Shown here one piece after another: positions 1 through 6,595 of a DNA stretch of 7,860 nt. The stretch's first letter is position 1, and each line of letters opens with the position of its first letter. The notes below the pieces were generated by a model. The model was given only the letters and a program-made list of their open reading frames with translations, did not search any database and was not told where the DNA came from. Made by a program: the position numbers and the translations under genes. The stretch lies in NCBI GenBank assembly GCA_020348185.1, contig CP070743.1, forward strand, positions 1,773,389-1,781,248. The letters are read 5' to 3'. This stretch comes from Nitrospirota bacterium. GTDB lineage: Bacteria; Nitrospirota; Nitrospiria; Nitrospirales; UBA8639.

Positions 1-130
1 TATGAAAATTCGCTCACCGTCTTTTATTCATATGGGAGCCTTTGATTACATGGCCCGGGGCTACTTGATTTCGGATATCATCACCATTTTTGGCACCTAC
101 GATATTGTCATGGGAGAATGTGACCGGTAG
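1..130 (+). CDS. nuoD: NADH-quinone oxidoreductase subunit D, C-terminal end only
   Basis: Only the last 42 or so residues are present; the gene enters from the left edge (codons in phase from position 2) and stops at TAG 128-130. The peptide begins MKIRSPSFIHMGAFDYMARG and ends GTYDIVMGECDR. This matches the NuoD/49-kDa subunit terminus, where a K-x-R-x-P-S-F stretch is followed by a helix and a final G-x-x-D-I-V-x-G-E-x-D-R. In the family NuoD lines the quinone-binding cavity with NuoB and NuoH, and derives from the large subunit of NiFe hydrogenases. The window does not show whether it is a separate nuoD or a fused nuoCD. Only 15 bases separate it from nuoE, in the same reading frame, so the two are almost certainly co-transcribed. 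The identification is secure because of the terminal motif and the following nuoE. Confidence 0.93.
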   Translation, partial: MKIRSPSFIHMGAFDYMARGYLISDIITIFGTYDIVMGECDR

Positions 131-145
131 CGGAATAATGGTATT

Positions 146-670
146 GTGATGATCTTCGCCAAGTACAAAGACCAGGTTGAGGAGCTCCTTTCCCGGTATC
201 CGGTAAAGCGGTCCGCCCTGTTGCCATTATTATACATCGCCCAAAAGGAAGAGGGCTATGTCAGCGAATCCGCGATGAAAGAAATTGGGAAGATTTTGGG
301 ACTGACGCCACCCCAGGTGTATGAGACGGTGACCTTTTATACTATGTTCCACTTAAAACCGATCGGGAAATTTCACCTTCAGGTGTGTCGATCCTTGATG
401 TGTGCCTTGGTGGGGTCAGACGATCTGGTCGGATGGATTCATCGACGTCTGGGTATCTCCCCCGGGCAAACAACGAATGACAAGATGTTTACCCTGAGTG
501 CGGTCGAGTGCTTGGGCTCGTGTGGAACAGGTCCCATGATGCAGGTCAATGATGACTATTTTGAGCAGCTCAATGAAGAAAAAGTTGGGCGCATTCTCGA
601 TGACTTGAAAACCCATGGCACCTGCCCATTAAAGAGCGGTCCATTCATGTTCCCCGAACCCGTGAGGTAA
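146..670 (+). CDS. nuoE: NADH-quinone oxidoreductase subunit E (24-kDa-type, [2Fe-2S] N1a)
   Basis: A 174-residue protein with the thioredoxin-like [2Fe-2S] fold of the NuoE/24-kDa family, part of the NADH-oxidising N module in the cytoplasm. The four expected ligands are present as C81-x4-C86 (in QVCRSLMC) and C122-x3-C126 (in ECLGSCG). The N-terminal helical part (residues 5-75) includes the family-typical stretches AQKEEGYVS and VYETVTFYTMF. The N1a cluster lies close to FMN off the main electron path; this role is family knowledge. Start: GTG 146 or the adjacent ATG 149; both follow the nuoD stop closely, no strong Shine-Dalgarno is visible, and the choice changes one residue. Length is normal for the family. 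It lies between nuoD and nuoF in the standard operon order. Nothing suggests truncation. Confidence 0.95.
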   Translation: MMIFAKYKDQVEELLSRYPVKRSALLPLLYIAQKEEGYVSESAMKEIGKILGLTPPQVYETVTFYTMFHLKPIGKFHLQVCRSLMCALVGSDDLVGWIHRRLGISPGQTTNDKMFTLSAVECLGSCGTGPMMQVNDDYFEQLNEEKVGRILDDLKTHGTCPLKSGPFMFPEPVR

Positions 671-692
671 TTTGAGATTTGAGATTGTCTAA

Positions 693-1988
693 ATGAAGAT
701 TCTTCTGAAAAATATGGAGCAGCCGGGCTACACAGGCTCTCTGAAAGAATATGAGCAAACGGGAGGGTATCAGGCTCTGCGGAGGGTGGTCGGGGGCATG
801 GAACCGAACGATCTCATTGATATGGTGAAAGCCTCTGGGCTGCGGGGCCGAGGTGGCGCGGGGTTTCCCACCGGTGTGAAATGGGGATTTATTCCCAAAG
901 ATCATCCCGGTCCTAGGTATTTATGCTGCAATGCGGACGAAAGTGAGCCCGGGACGTTTAAGGATCGACAATTGATGGAACGGGACCCTCACCAAGTTTT
1001 GGAGGGGATCGGCATTTCCTGTTATGCCATCGGGGCTCAGATCGCGTACATTTATATACGGGGTGAATTTCGGTTGGGTTTCCAGATCCTGGAGAAAGCC
1101 ATTCAGGAAGCCCGGCAAGCCGGCTATGTGGGAAAAAATGTCTTGGGAAGTGGAGTCACGATTGACATTTATGTTCATGCCGGAGCCGGAGCGTATATTT
1201 GTGGTGAAGAAACGGCCCTTCTTGAATCGTTGGAAGGGAAGCGGGGAAAACCCCGCACGAAACCGCCTTTCCCTGCTACGCATGGTCTCTACCAAAAGCC
1301 CACTGTGGTGAATAATGTCGAGACATTGGCCAATCTCCCCCATATTGTGAATCGTGGAGCTGAATGGTTTTCCTCCATTGGTTCTCCGCCCAAAAGTACC
1401 GGTACGCGGATTTTTTGCTTGAGTGGCCATATCAAGAAACCGGGAAATTATGAGGTGCCCATGGGCACCACCTTTCGTGAGCTGATTGATGAACATGGCG
1501 GCGGCATGCGTTCGGAGAAGCCCCTGAAAGCCTTTATTCCAGGCGGAGCGTCAGCGCCCTTCCTGACTCCCGACCATCTGGACGTCAAGATGGATTTTGA
1601 AGACGTGGCAAAGGCCGGATCCATGTTAGGTTCGGGGGGAGTGACGGTGATGGAAGAAGGAACCAGTATGGTGTGGGCGGCTCTTCGACTGATGGAGTTT
1701 TTCAATCATGAATCTTGCGGAAAATGTACGCCCTGTCGGGAAGGCAGTTCTTGGATCGTCCAAATCTTGCAGCGCATTCGTGCTGGACGAGGACGGATGC
1801 AAGATCTTGAAACCCTTTCGACGATTTGTGGGAATATCGGAGGCCGGACCGTCTGCGCCTTTGGCGATGCAGAAATTGCTCCGGTCCTGAGTACCCTCCA
1901 GCACTGGCGGCATGAGTATGAAGCTCTCATTCGGGAAGCCGAGGCGGCTCACCCTCCCAAAAGCGAAATTCCGGTGCTGAGTCTTTAG
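693..1988 (+). CDS. nuoF: NADH-quinone oxidoreductase subunit F (NADH/FMN-binding, [4Fe-4S] N3)
   Basis: A 431-residue flavoprotein, the NADH dehydrogenase entry point. It takes hydride from NADH onto FMN and passes electrons to cluster N3. Visible motifs in order: the glycine-rich nucleotide/FMN loop GLRGRGGAGFPTGVKW (49-64), the FMN-site stretch CNADESEPGTFKDR (79-92), the conserved GAGAYICGEETALLESLEG (164-182), the SLBB-like segment around 235-300, and the C-terminal Fe-S domain with C342-x2-C345-x2-C348 (ESCGKCTPCREG) and the fourth ligand C388 (TVCAFGDAE). Length is typical of plain NuoF. It lacks the extra N- or C-terminal ferredoxin domains found in HydB/HoxF-type relatives, which supports a complex I role over a soluble hydrogenase or formate dehydrogenase. 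The ATG start at 693 lies 22 bases after the nuoE stop; only a weak GAGA purine stretch precedes it. The family assignment is secure. Confidence 0.97.
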   Translation: MKILLKNMEQPGYTGSLKEYEQTGGYQALRRVVGGMEPNDLIDMVKASGLRGRGGAGFPTGVKWGFIPKDHPGPRYLCCNADESEPGTFKDRQLMERDPHQVLEGIGISCYAIGAQIAYIYIRGEFRLGFQILEKAIQEARQAGYVGKNVLGSGVTIDIYVHAGAGAYICGEETALLESLEGKRGKPRTKPPFPATHGLYQKPTVVNNVETLANLPHIVNRGAEWFSSIGSPPKSTGTRIFCLSGHIKKPGNYEVPMGTTFRELIDEHGGGMRSEKPLKAFIPGGASAPFLTPDHLDVKMDFEDVAKAGSMLGSGGVTVMEEGTSMVWAALRLMEFFNHESCGKCTPCREGSSWIVQILQRIRAGRGRMQDLETLSTICGNIGGRTVCAFGDAEIAPVLSTLQHWRHEYEALIREAEAAHPPKSEIPVLSL

Positions 1989-2000
1989 AAAGATCATCGT

Positions 2001-4670
2001 ATGGCGGTGAACGAAGCCCAGGAAATGGTTGAGGTGACGATTGATGGCATCACCACTCAAGTGCCGAAGGGCACCCTGGTGATTGAGGCAGCCAGGCGAG
2101 TAGGGGTGATGATTCCACATTTTTGCTATCACCCCAAGTTGGCGCCTGACGCCAATTGTCGCATGTGTTTGGTTGAAATCGAAAAGATGCCTAAACTCCA
2201 GACTTCCTGCAGTATGCCTGTGGCTCCAGGTATGGTGGTGCGATCGTCAGTGCCGAATGTGAAACAAGCTAGGCAATCCGTCTTGGAACTCATTTTGGCC
2301 AATCATCCTCTTGACTGCCCGGTATGTGACCAGGGTGGCCGCTGCGACCTTCAGGATTTGTCCCATCAATACACCCCGACCACCAGTTCCTTTCATGAAT
2401 TAAAGCGTGTGTTTCCCAAAAGATACTTTGGTCCCCTCATCGAAACACAGATGAATCGATGTGTGACCTGTATGCGATGCGTGCGGTATTGCGATGAAGT
2501 CATGGATGTGAAAGCCCTAGCGGCCTCACAGCGGGGGACCTTGACCGAGATCGTTGCATTCGGCGGTCACGAACTTGATTGTGAATACTGCGGTGGCTGT
2601 GTGCAGATTTGCCCGGTTGGCGCCCTGGTGAGCCGGCTATCGATGTACGAGTACCGTCCTTGGATGCTCAAACGCGCTGAAACGATTTGTGGGTATTGCG
2701 GAGATGGATGTCACATCACGATTCAAACGAAAAATAATGAATTGATCGAGGTCAATTCCACTTTCGGAGCCGGACGAAACAATGGGGATTTATGCGCTCG
2801 CGGATATTTTGGGTTACATGCCAGTGAACATCCTGATCGACTTCACACCCCCAAGCTTCGTCGTGATGGGGAATGGGTTGATGTTCCCTGGGAGGAAGCG
2901 CTGGAACGTGTGGCAAATGAATTCATTCGGATCAAAGCGGCGCATGGTCCTGATGCCATTGGAGGTCTGATCACGGCCCGCTGTACCAACGAAGATCTCT
3001 ACGTATTTCAAAAGTTCATGCGACTCGTCGTAGGGACGAATCAACTGGATAGTAGTGCCCGGTATGGGCAGATCAACGCGGTTCAAGCCCTGCGGCGAGT
3101 TCAGGGAACGCACAGTTGGTCGGTGGCTTACGAAGACATTCTATCCGCCGATGCGATCCTTCTCGTTGGTACCAATATCACCGAAACCAACCCGATTACC
3201 GGCCTGAAAGTAAAGGAAGCTGTCAAAAAGAATGGCGCCCAGTTGATCACCCTGGAGGCGTTAACGTCTGCTGTAGGACCGATCAGCAATATTGCGCTTC
3301 TCGCATCGCATCACCTTCCGGTGACCCCTGATCAGTTTGGGGCTGCTGTCATTGGGTTGGTCAAAGCCGTTATGGAAGAAGGGATGGTTGATTCTGAACT
3401 TTCAAGCCGGTCACCTGAATATGTACAAGCTATCAGCGAGCAGATCGGTCGGGTCGCTTGGTCGGAAATCGAAGGTCGCACGGGGTTGCCACCTACCTCT
3501 TTCAAGGAATCCGCTCGGGCTTTTGAAAAAGCCGATCGTGGTGTCATCCTTGTCGGTCAGGGTGTGCTTCGCGCCCCTGGGGGTTATGGAATTACGGTCA
3601 ATTTATTAGATTTACTCTTGCTGACCGGCAAACTCAGTCGGTTGGGATGCGGTTTGGCTCCCCTGTCAGAAGAAAATAATGATCAAGGTGCAATCGAAAT
3701 GGGGGCGGTTTCTGAATTCTTGCCGGGTGCTCGGGATTTAAATGATACCCAGGGCCGTAAGGAGTTGGCCTCCGTCTGGGGGCAGGAGGTTCCCGCCGGG
3801 AATGGACGTTCTTTGACGCAAATGTTTGAAGATGCCAAATCAGGAAAGTTGAAAGCGATGCTAATCGTCGGGGAAAATCCGGTAGCGTCCTTACCTCCTG
3901 GCGAGGAAGTCGAGCAAGCCTTAGGAAATCTGGAATTTTTAGCCTGCCAGGAACTATTTTTGACTGAGACGGCTCTGTTGGCCCATGTCGTTCTGCCAGC
4001 ATGTTCGTATGCGGAAAAGGATGGGACGTTTACTAATACAGAAGGACATGTACAGGCTGTTCGAAAGGCCATCGAGTCTCTTGGAGAAAGTCGGCCGGAC
4101 TGGGAGATTTTCTCTGCGCTTTCTGTGGGCATGGGTCATCCCATCGAATATGAGAATGTGAAGGCGATTGGAAAAGAAATTCGAAGTGTCATTCCCGGAG
4201 CCCGAACACTGGGGCCTTCACCGGTCCCACCACTGCCGGACGTTGAACAAGTGAACCATTATGTGCAATCTGGCTTTCGGGAAGATTTAGTTTCTCGATA
4301 CCAGCTTTCCGAGCGTGGAGGACATGGAGCTGATAGTCTCATTCTTGCCGTCACGCAATCCTTGTACCATTCGGGAAAGTTCTCGACTCGTGCCAAGGGC
4401 CTCCTTCGGGTTCAGGATAAGGGAGTGCTCAGTATGAATCCGGGCGATGCGGAACGGTTAGGTGTGGAAGAAGGGGGGGGCGTAAAACTTTCCAATGCAC
4501 AGGAACAGATCGAAACTCCCGTGACCTTACGGGACCGTGTTCCAGAAGGGGTCATTTTCTTCCCCGAACATTTTGATGAAAAGATCCGGCGGTTGTTTCG
4601 GATGACCCTTGATCCTCAGACCGCGGTTCCCTATTACAAACTGACCAGAGTGAAAGTAGAAAAAGCCTAA
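2001..4670 (+). CDS. nuoG: NADH-quinone oxidoreductase subunit G (multi Fe-S, molybdopterin-oxidoreductase fold)
   Basis: An 889-residue cytoplasmic subunit carrying electrons from NuoF towards NuoI. Domains in order: a [2Fe-2S] ferredoxin domain with C42, C53, C56, C70 (N1b); the His-Cys3 site H102, C106, C109, C115 (N5, in HPLDCPVCDQGGRC); a cysteine-rich segment C154-x2-C157-x2-C160-x3-C164 and C194-x2-C197-x2-C200-x3-C204; a [4Fe-4S] site C230, C233, C237, C265 (N7-type, CGYCGDGC); then a long molybdopterin-oxidoreductase-like body (about 270-710) and a C-terminal dinucleotide-binding-like domain (about 790-889). Textbook NuoG needs only C154, C157, C160 and C204 for N4, so the second set is extra. 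Where formate dehydrogenases carry their catalytic Cys/Sec-His (A-R-x-C-H), this protein reads ARYGQ (353-357), so catalysis at a molybdenum site is not expected. A formate dehydrogenase alpha subunit was considered and rejected because of this and the operon context. The ATG is 12 bases after nuoF. Confidence 0.95.
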   Translation: MAVNEAQEMVEVTIDGITTQVPKGTLVIEAARRVGVMIPHFCYHPKLAPDANCRMCLVEIEKMPKLQTSCSMPVAPGMVVRSSVPNVKQARQSVLELILANHPLDCPVCDQGGRCDLQDLSHQYTPTTSSFHELKRVFPKRYFGPLIETQMNRCVTCMRCVRYCDEVMDVKALAASQRGTLTEIVAFGGHELDCEYCGGCVQICPVGALVSRLSMYEYRPWMLKRAETICGYCGDGCHITIQTKNNELIEVNSTFGAGRNNGDLCARGYFGLHASEHPDRLHTPKLRRDGEWVDVPWEEALERVANEFIRIKAAHGPDAIGGLITARCTNEDLYVFQKFMRLVVGTNQLDSSARYGQINAVQALRRVQGTHSWSVAYEDILSADAILLVGTNITETNPITGLKVKEAVKKNGAQLITLEALTSAVGPISNIALLASHHLPVTPDQFGAAVIGLVKAVMEEGMVDSELSSRSPEYVQAISEQIGRVAWSEIEGRTGLPPTSFKESARAFEKADRGVILVGQGVLRAPGGYGITVNLLDLLLLTGKLSRLGCGLAPLSEENNDQGAIEMGAVSEFLPGARDLNDTQGRKELASVWGQEVPAGNGRSLTQMFEDAKSGKLKAMLIVGENPVASLPPGEEVEQALGNLEFLACQELFLTETALLAHVVLPACSYAEKDGTFTNTEGHVQAVRKAIESLGESRPDWEIFSALSVGMGHPIEYENVKAIGKEIRSVIPGARTLGPSPVPPLPDVEQVNHYVQSGFREDLVSRYQLSERGGHGADSLILAVTQSLYHSGKFSTRAKGLLRVQDKGVLSMNPGDAERLGVEEGGGVKLSNAQEQIETPVTLRDRVPEGVIFFPEHFDEKIRRLFRMTLDPQTAVPYYKLTRVKVEKA

Positions 4671-4827
4671 CAGGATGTTGAAAAAGTCCGCCAGCGGCGT
4701 TCTCGGTCCTTTGTCGTGCTCACGTACTCCCGTGTACGCTCCGCGCGCCCAAGGACCTGCGGCCTTGCTGGACCTGGCTCCGCCGAAGCGGCTTCGCGCA
4801 GGCGAGCGGGCCTTTTTGAACATCCTG
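4671..4827. repeat. 157-bp imperfect palindromic element with terminal inverted repeats (MITE- or REP-like)
   Basis: Begins on the first base after the nuoG stop and ends 70 bases before nuoH. The outer 16 bases are inverted repeats: CAGGATGTTGAAAAAG at 4671-4686 against CTTTTTGAACATCCTG at 4812-4827, matching at 15 of 16 positions. Inside are several nested hairpins: CGCC-AGC-GGCG (4689-4699), GGTCCTT/AAGGACC (4705-4711 with 4751-4757) enclosing CGTAC/GTACG (4723-4727 with 4734-4738), and CGAAG-CGG-CTTCG (4784-4796). It is more GC-rich than the flanking genes. No protein-coding capacity is credible and no clear target-site duplication is seen. Only one copy lies in this window. Its dispersed nature is inferred from its architecture and from recollection of similar repeats in Nitrospira-type genomes. 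It could act as transcript processing site, attenuator or passive insertion. Confidence 0.8.
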
Positions 4828-4886
4828 CCGGGTAAGGGTATGGGTGAATAATCTAATGGGGGTTGCAGATTGCTGTTAATAACAAT

Positions 4887-4890
4887 GGAG
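4887..4890 (+). promoter_or_regulatory. Ribosome binding site deciding the nuoH GTG start
   Basis: GGAG lies 7 bases before GTG 4898, which is ideal spacing. The nearby ATG at 4885 overlaps this motif and is out of frame with nuoH, so the GTG is the supported start. The 70-base stretch from the repeat to this site shows no convincing promoter. Confidence 0.7.
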
Positions 4891-4897
4891 TGTTCCC

Positions 4898-5959
4898 GTG
4901 CTTGAAACCGGAATAAAACTTGCGCTGACGCTGACTCAAATTGGCGTGATCATGGGCATTGTGTTGCTCACGGTGGCCGTCTTAACGCTGCTGGAACGGA
5001 AGGTTTTGGGATGGATGCAGGACCGGATGGGACCGATGGAAGTTGGCCCGTACGGCATATTGCAGCCGGTTGCGGATGGCCTGAAGTTGTTTTTTAAGGA
5101 AGATATTATCCCGGCAGGGGCTAATAAACTGATGTTTAGTCTTGCCCCGATCCTTTCTCTCGTTCCCGCATTAATCGGGTTTGCTGTCATTCCCTTCGGG
5201 CCAAATTGGACCCTTGAGATTTTTGGCGTGGAATTCAAACCGTTTGTGATCAGCGATATTAATATTGGAATTTTGTATATCTTGGCTTTTGCCTCCATTG
5301 GCGCCTACGGCATTATCCTTGGAGGATGGTCGTCCAACAGCAAATATTCTCTCCTTGGGGGATTACGATCCGCCGCTCAATTAATCAGTTATGAATTGAA
5401 TGTCGGGCTTTCGATTGTCGGGGTGTTGCTGTTAGCCGGCTCCTTGAGCATGGTGCAGATCACCGAGGCTCAAGCGGGTGGATTTTGGAATTGGTTCTTC
5501 TTTACTCTGCCATTTCCGCAGGCTATTGCCTTTGTAGTGTTCATTATTTCAGCAGTAGCGGAGACCAATAGAGTCCCGTTTGACTTGCCTGAAGCGGAAA
5601 GTGAATTAGTTGCGGGTTTCTTTACTGAATACAGTGGAATGCGGTTTGCGTTTTTCTTCTTGGCTGAGTACGCGAATATGATTTTAGTTTCTTGTGTGGC
5701 CACCGTTCTATTCTTCGGTGGGTGGCATGCCCCATTTTCCTTCCTCCAGGGTCCCGAATCTTTGACCTGGGTGACGGGAATCTTTTGGTTCACGGTCAAA
5801 GTGTACTTCTTTTTGTTTCTGTTTTTCTGGCTTCGTGCCACCCTGCCTCGGCTTCGCTATGACCAGTTGATGAGGTTCGGCTGGAAAGTGCTGCTGCCGA
5901 TTGCTCTGGGCAATATTGTGGTGACCTCCACTTTAGCCTATTTGTTTCCGGGTCCGTAG
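4898..5959 (+). CDS. nuoH: NADH-quinone oxidoreductase subunit H (membrane quinone-chamber subunit)
   Basis: A 353-residue integral membrane protein with about eight hydrophobic helices (roughly 10-32, 78-98, 121-141, 163-185, 205-222, 247-272, 290-311, 328-348). Family signatures are clear: ERKVLGWMQDRMGP (33-46), VGPYGILQPVADGLKLFFKED (49-69), the loop GGWSSNSKYSLLGGLRSAAQ (142-161) followed by SYE, AETNRVPFDLPEAESELVAG (221-240), and WLRATLPRLRYDQLM (311-325). NuoH docks the peripheral arm onto the membrane arm and forms the quinone tunnel together with NuoB and NuoD. The charged residues in the AETNRVPFDLPEAESELV loop start the proton-coupling path in known structures. GTG start with good ribosome binding site. 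Length is normal. It is the first membrane-arm gene after the palindromic repeat, and the 227-base gap before it is the largest in the window. Confidence 0.97.
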   Translation: MLETGIKLALTLTQIGVIMGIVLLTVAVLTLLERKVLGWMQDRMGPMEVGPYGILQPVADGLKLFFKEDIIPAGANKLMFSLAPILSLVPALIGFAVIPFGPNWTLEIFGVEFKPFVISDINIGILYILAFASIGAYGIILGGWSSNSKYSLLGGLRSAAQLISYELNVGLSIVGVLLLAGSLSMVQITEAQAGGFWNWFFFTLPFPQAIAFVVFIISAVAETNRVPFDLPEAESELVAGFFTEYSGMRFAFFFLAEYANMILVSCVATVLFFGGWHAPFSFLQGPESLTWVTGIFWFTVKVYFFLFLFFWLRATLPRLRYDQLMRFGWKVLLPIALGNIVVTSTLAYLFPGP

Positions 5960-5972
5960 AGAGAGGGCGTCG

Positions 5973-6512
5973 ATGAATTGGCGTGAATGGATAAAAACTC
6001 TGACGTTTTATGAAATTCTTATGGGCATGAAAGCCACGCTTTCGCATTTGCTCAATTACAAACCGATTACCCTCCAGTATCCGCATGAAAAGAAGCCCCT
6101 TCCCGACAATTATCGGGGGATGCTGGCTCTTCTTCGATATGATGACGGAACTGAAAAGTGCGTTGGCTGTGATCTGTGCGAGGCGGCCTGTCCTTCCCGG
6201 GTGATTAGAGTCATCAGCGCAGAAGTCCCGGGTGAACCAACGAAAAGGTATTCAAAGGAATACTACATGGACATGACGCGGTGTTTGTTCTGTGGGCTCT
6301 GTGTGGAAGCGTGTCCCGTGGATGCCTTAGGCATGACCCGGGAATTTGAATGGTCCGTCTATGACAAGCGCAATTTACAGTTAAATAAAGAACAATTACT
6401 AGCCATTGGTGATCGATCCTATCCGGTTCGAGAAAAAAGAATTGAGTTTCAACATCCCAATGTGGCGTTTTTCAATGTGTCGTTTAAAGACTTGCCTCAG
6501 AAGGAAAATTGA
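5973..6512 (+). CDS. nuoI: NADH-quinone oxidoreductase subunit I (2x[4Fe-4S] ferredoxin-type, N6a/N6b)
   Basis: A 179-residue ferredoxin-like subunit that relays electrons from NuoG to cluster N2 in NuoB. Two complete motifs are visible: C63-x2-C66-x2-C69-x3-C73-P (CVGCDLCEAACP) and C104-x2-C107-x2-C110-x3-C114-P (CLFCGLCVEACP). The N-terminal segment (1-40) is amphipathic, ending in the family-like ITLQYPHEKKPLPDNYRG region that lies along NuoH and the membrane surface. The C-terminal tail (120-179) has the typical EFEWSVYDK and a long extension with KEQLLAIG. The ATG start is preceded by GAGAGGG (5961-5967) at 5 bases, and the gene lies 13 bases after nuoH. No missing ligands. Very secure. 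Confidence 0.97.
   Translation: MNWREWIKTLTFYEILMGMKATLSHLLNYKPITLQYPHEKKPLPDNYRGMLALLRYDDGTEKCVGCDLCEAACPSRVIRVISAEVPGEPTKRYSKEYYMDMTRCLFCGLCVEACPVDALGMTREFEWSVYDKRNLQLNKEQLLAIGDRSYPVREKRIEFQHPNVAFFNVSFKDLPQKEN
6501..6505 (+). promoter_or_regulatory. Shine-Dalgarno-like AAGGA inside the nuoI 3' end
   Basis: AAGGA lies 9 bases before ATG 6515, which opens a 26-codon frame ending on the nuoJ start. The match lies within nuoI codons (the QKEN terminus), so it may be fortuitous. Confidence 0.35.
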
Positions 6513-6514
6513 AC

Positions 6515-6595
6515 ATGATCTCCACTCAGGATGATCTCTGGATTCTGACGGGTCCCCATCACCGCCATACTGCCGATGGTAGGCCAAGCGCGTGA
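6515..6595 (+). CDS. Possible 26-residue small ORF coupling nuoI to nuoJ
   Basis: The 79-base gap between nuoI and nuoJ is long for this operon. It contains an ATG-started frame encoding 26 residues (starts MISTQDDLWILTGPHH, ends DGRPSA). An AAGGA motif lies 9 bases upstream. Its TGA (6593-6595) overlaps the nuoJ GTG (6592-6594) as GTGA, an arrangement typical of translational coupling. I recognise no family, and the peptide has no membrane segment or cysteines. It could be a translated coupler whose only job is to deliver ribosomes to nuoJ, a decayed spacer, or chance. Seen: start, possible ribosome binding site, stop overlap. Inferred: translation. Confidence is low because a short frame of this size arises easily by chance. 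Confidence 0.3.
   Translation: MISTQDDLWILTGPHHRHTADGRPSA

Noticed and set aside
921..1496. 191-codon minus-strand open frame antisense to nuoF
   Set aside because: It lies wholly inside nuoF, whose NADH, FMN and Fe-S motifs are complete. The antisense product shows no recognisable domain.
3634..4139. Several overlapping minus-strand open frames of 60-150 codons antisense to nuoG
   Set aside because: They are shadows of a real, motif-rich gene. Multiple frames overlap each other, their composition is odd (rich in Ser, Pro, Arg), and no family motifs or ribosome binding sites were seen.
2001..4670. Interpretation of nuoG as the alpha subunit of an NAD-dependent formate dehydrogenase or an FeFe hydrogenase
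   Set aside because: The cysteine pattern is similar, but the formate dehydrogenase catalytic Cys/Sec-His is replaced by Gly-Gln, there is no H-cluster domain, and the gene lies inside a complete nuo gene order.
4527..4823. Minus-strand open frame of 98 codons (begins MFKKARSPARSRF) across the end of nuoG and the repeat
   Set aside because: It is made largely from the GC-rich palindromic element and the antisense of nuoG, and has no recognisable domain. Frames of this kind over repeats are a common source of spurious hypothetical proteins.
4816..4844. Possible outward promoter from the repeat: TTGAAC, 17-base spacer, TATGGG
   Set aside because: The -35 match is 4/6 and the -10 match only 3/6. 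A pair this weak is expected by chance; a mapped transcription start near 4850 would be needed to revive it.
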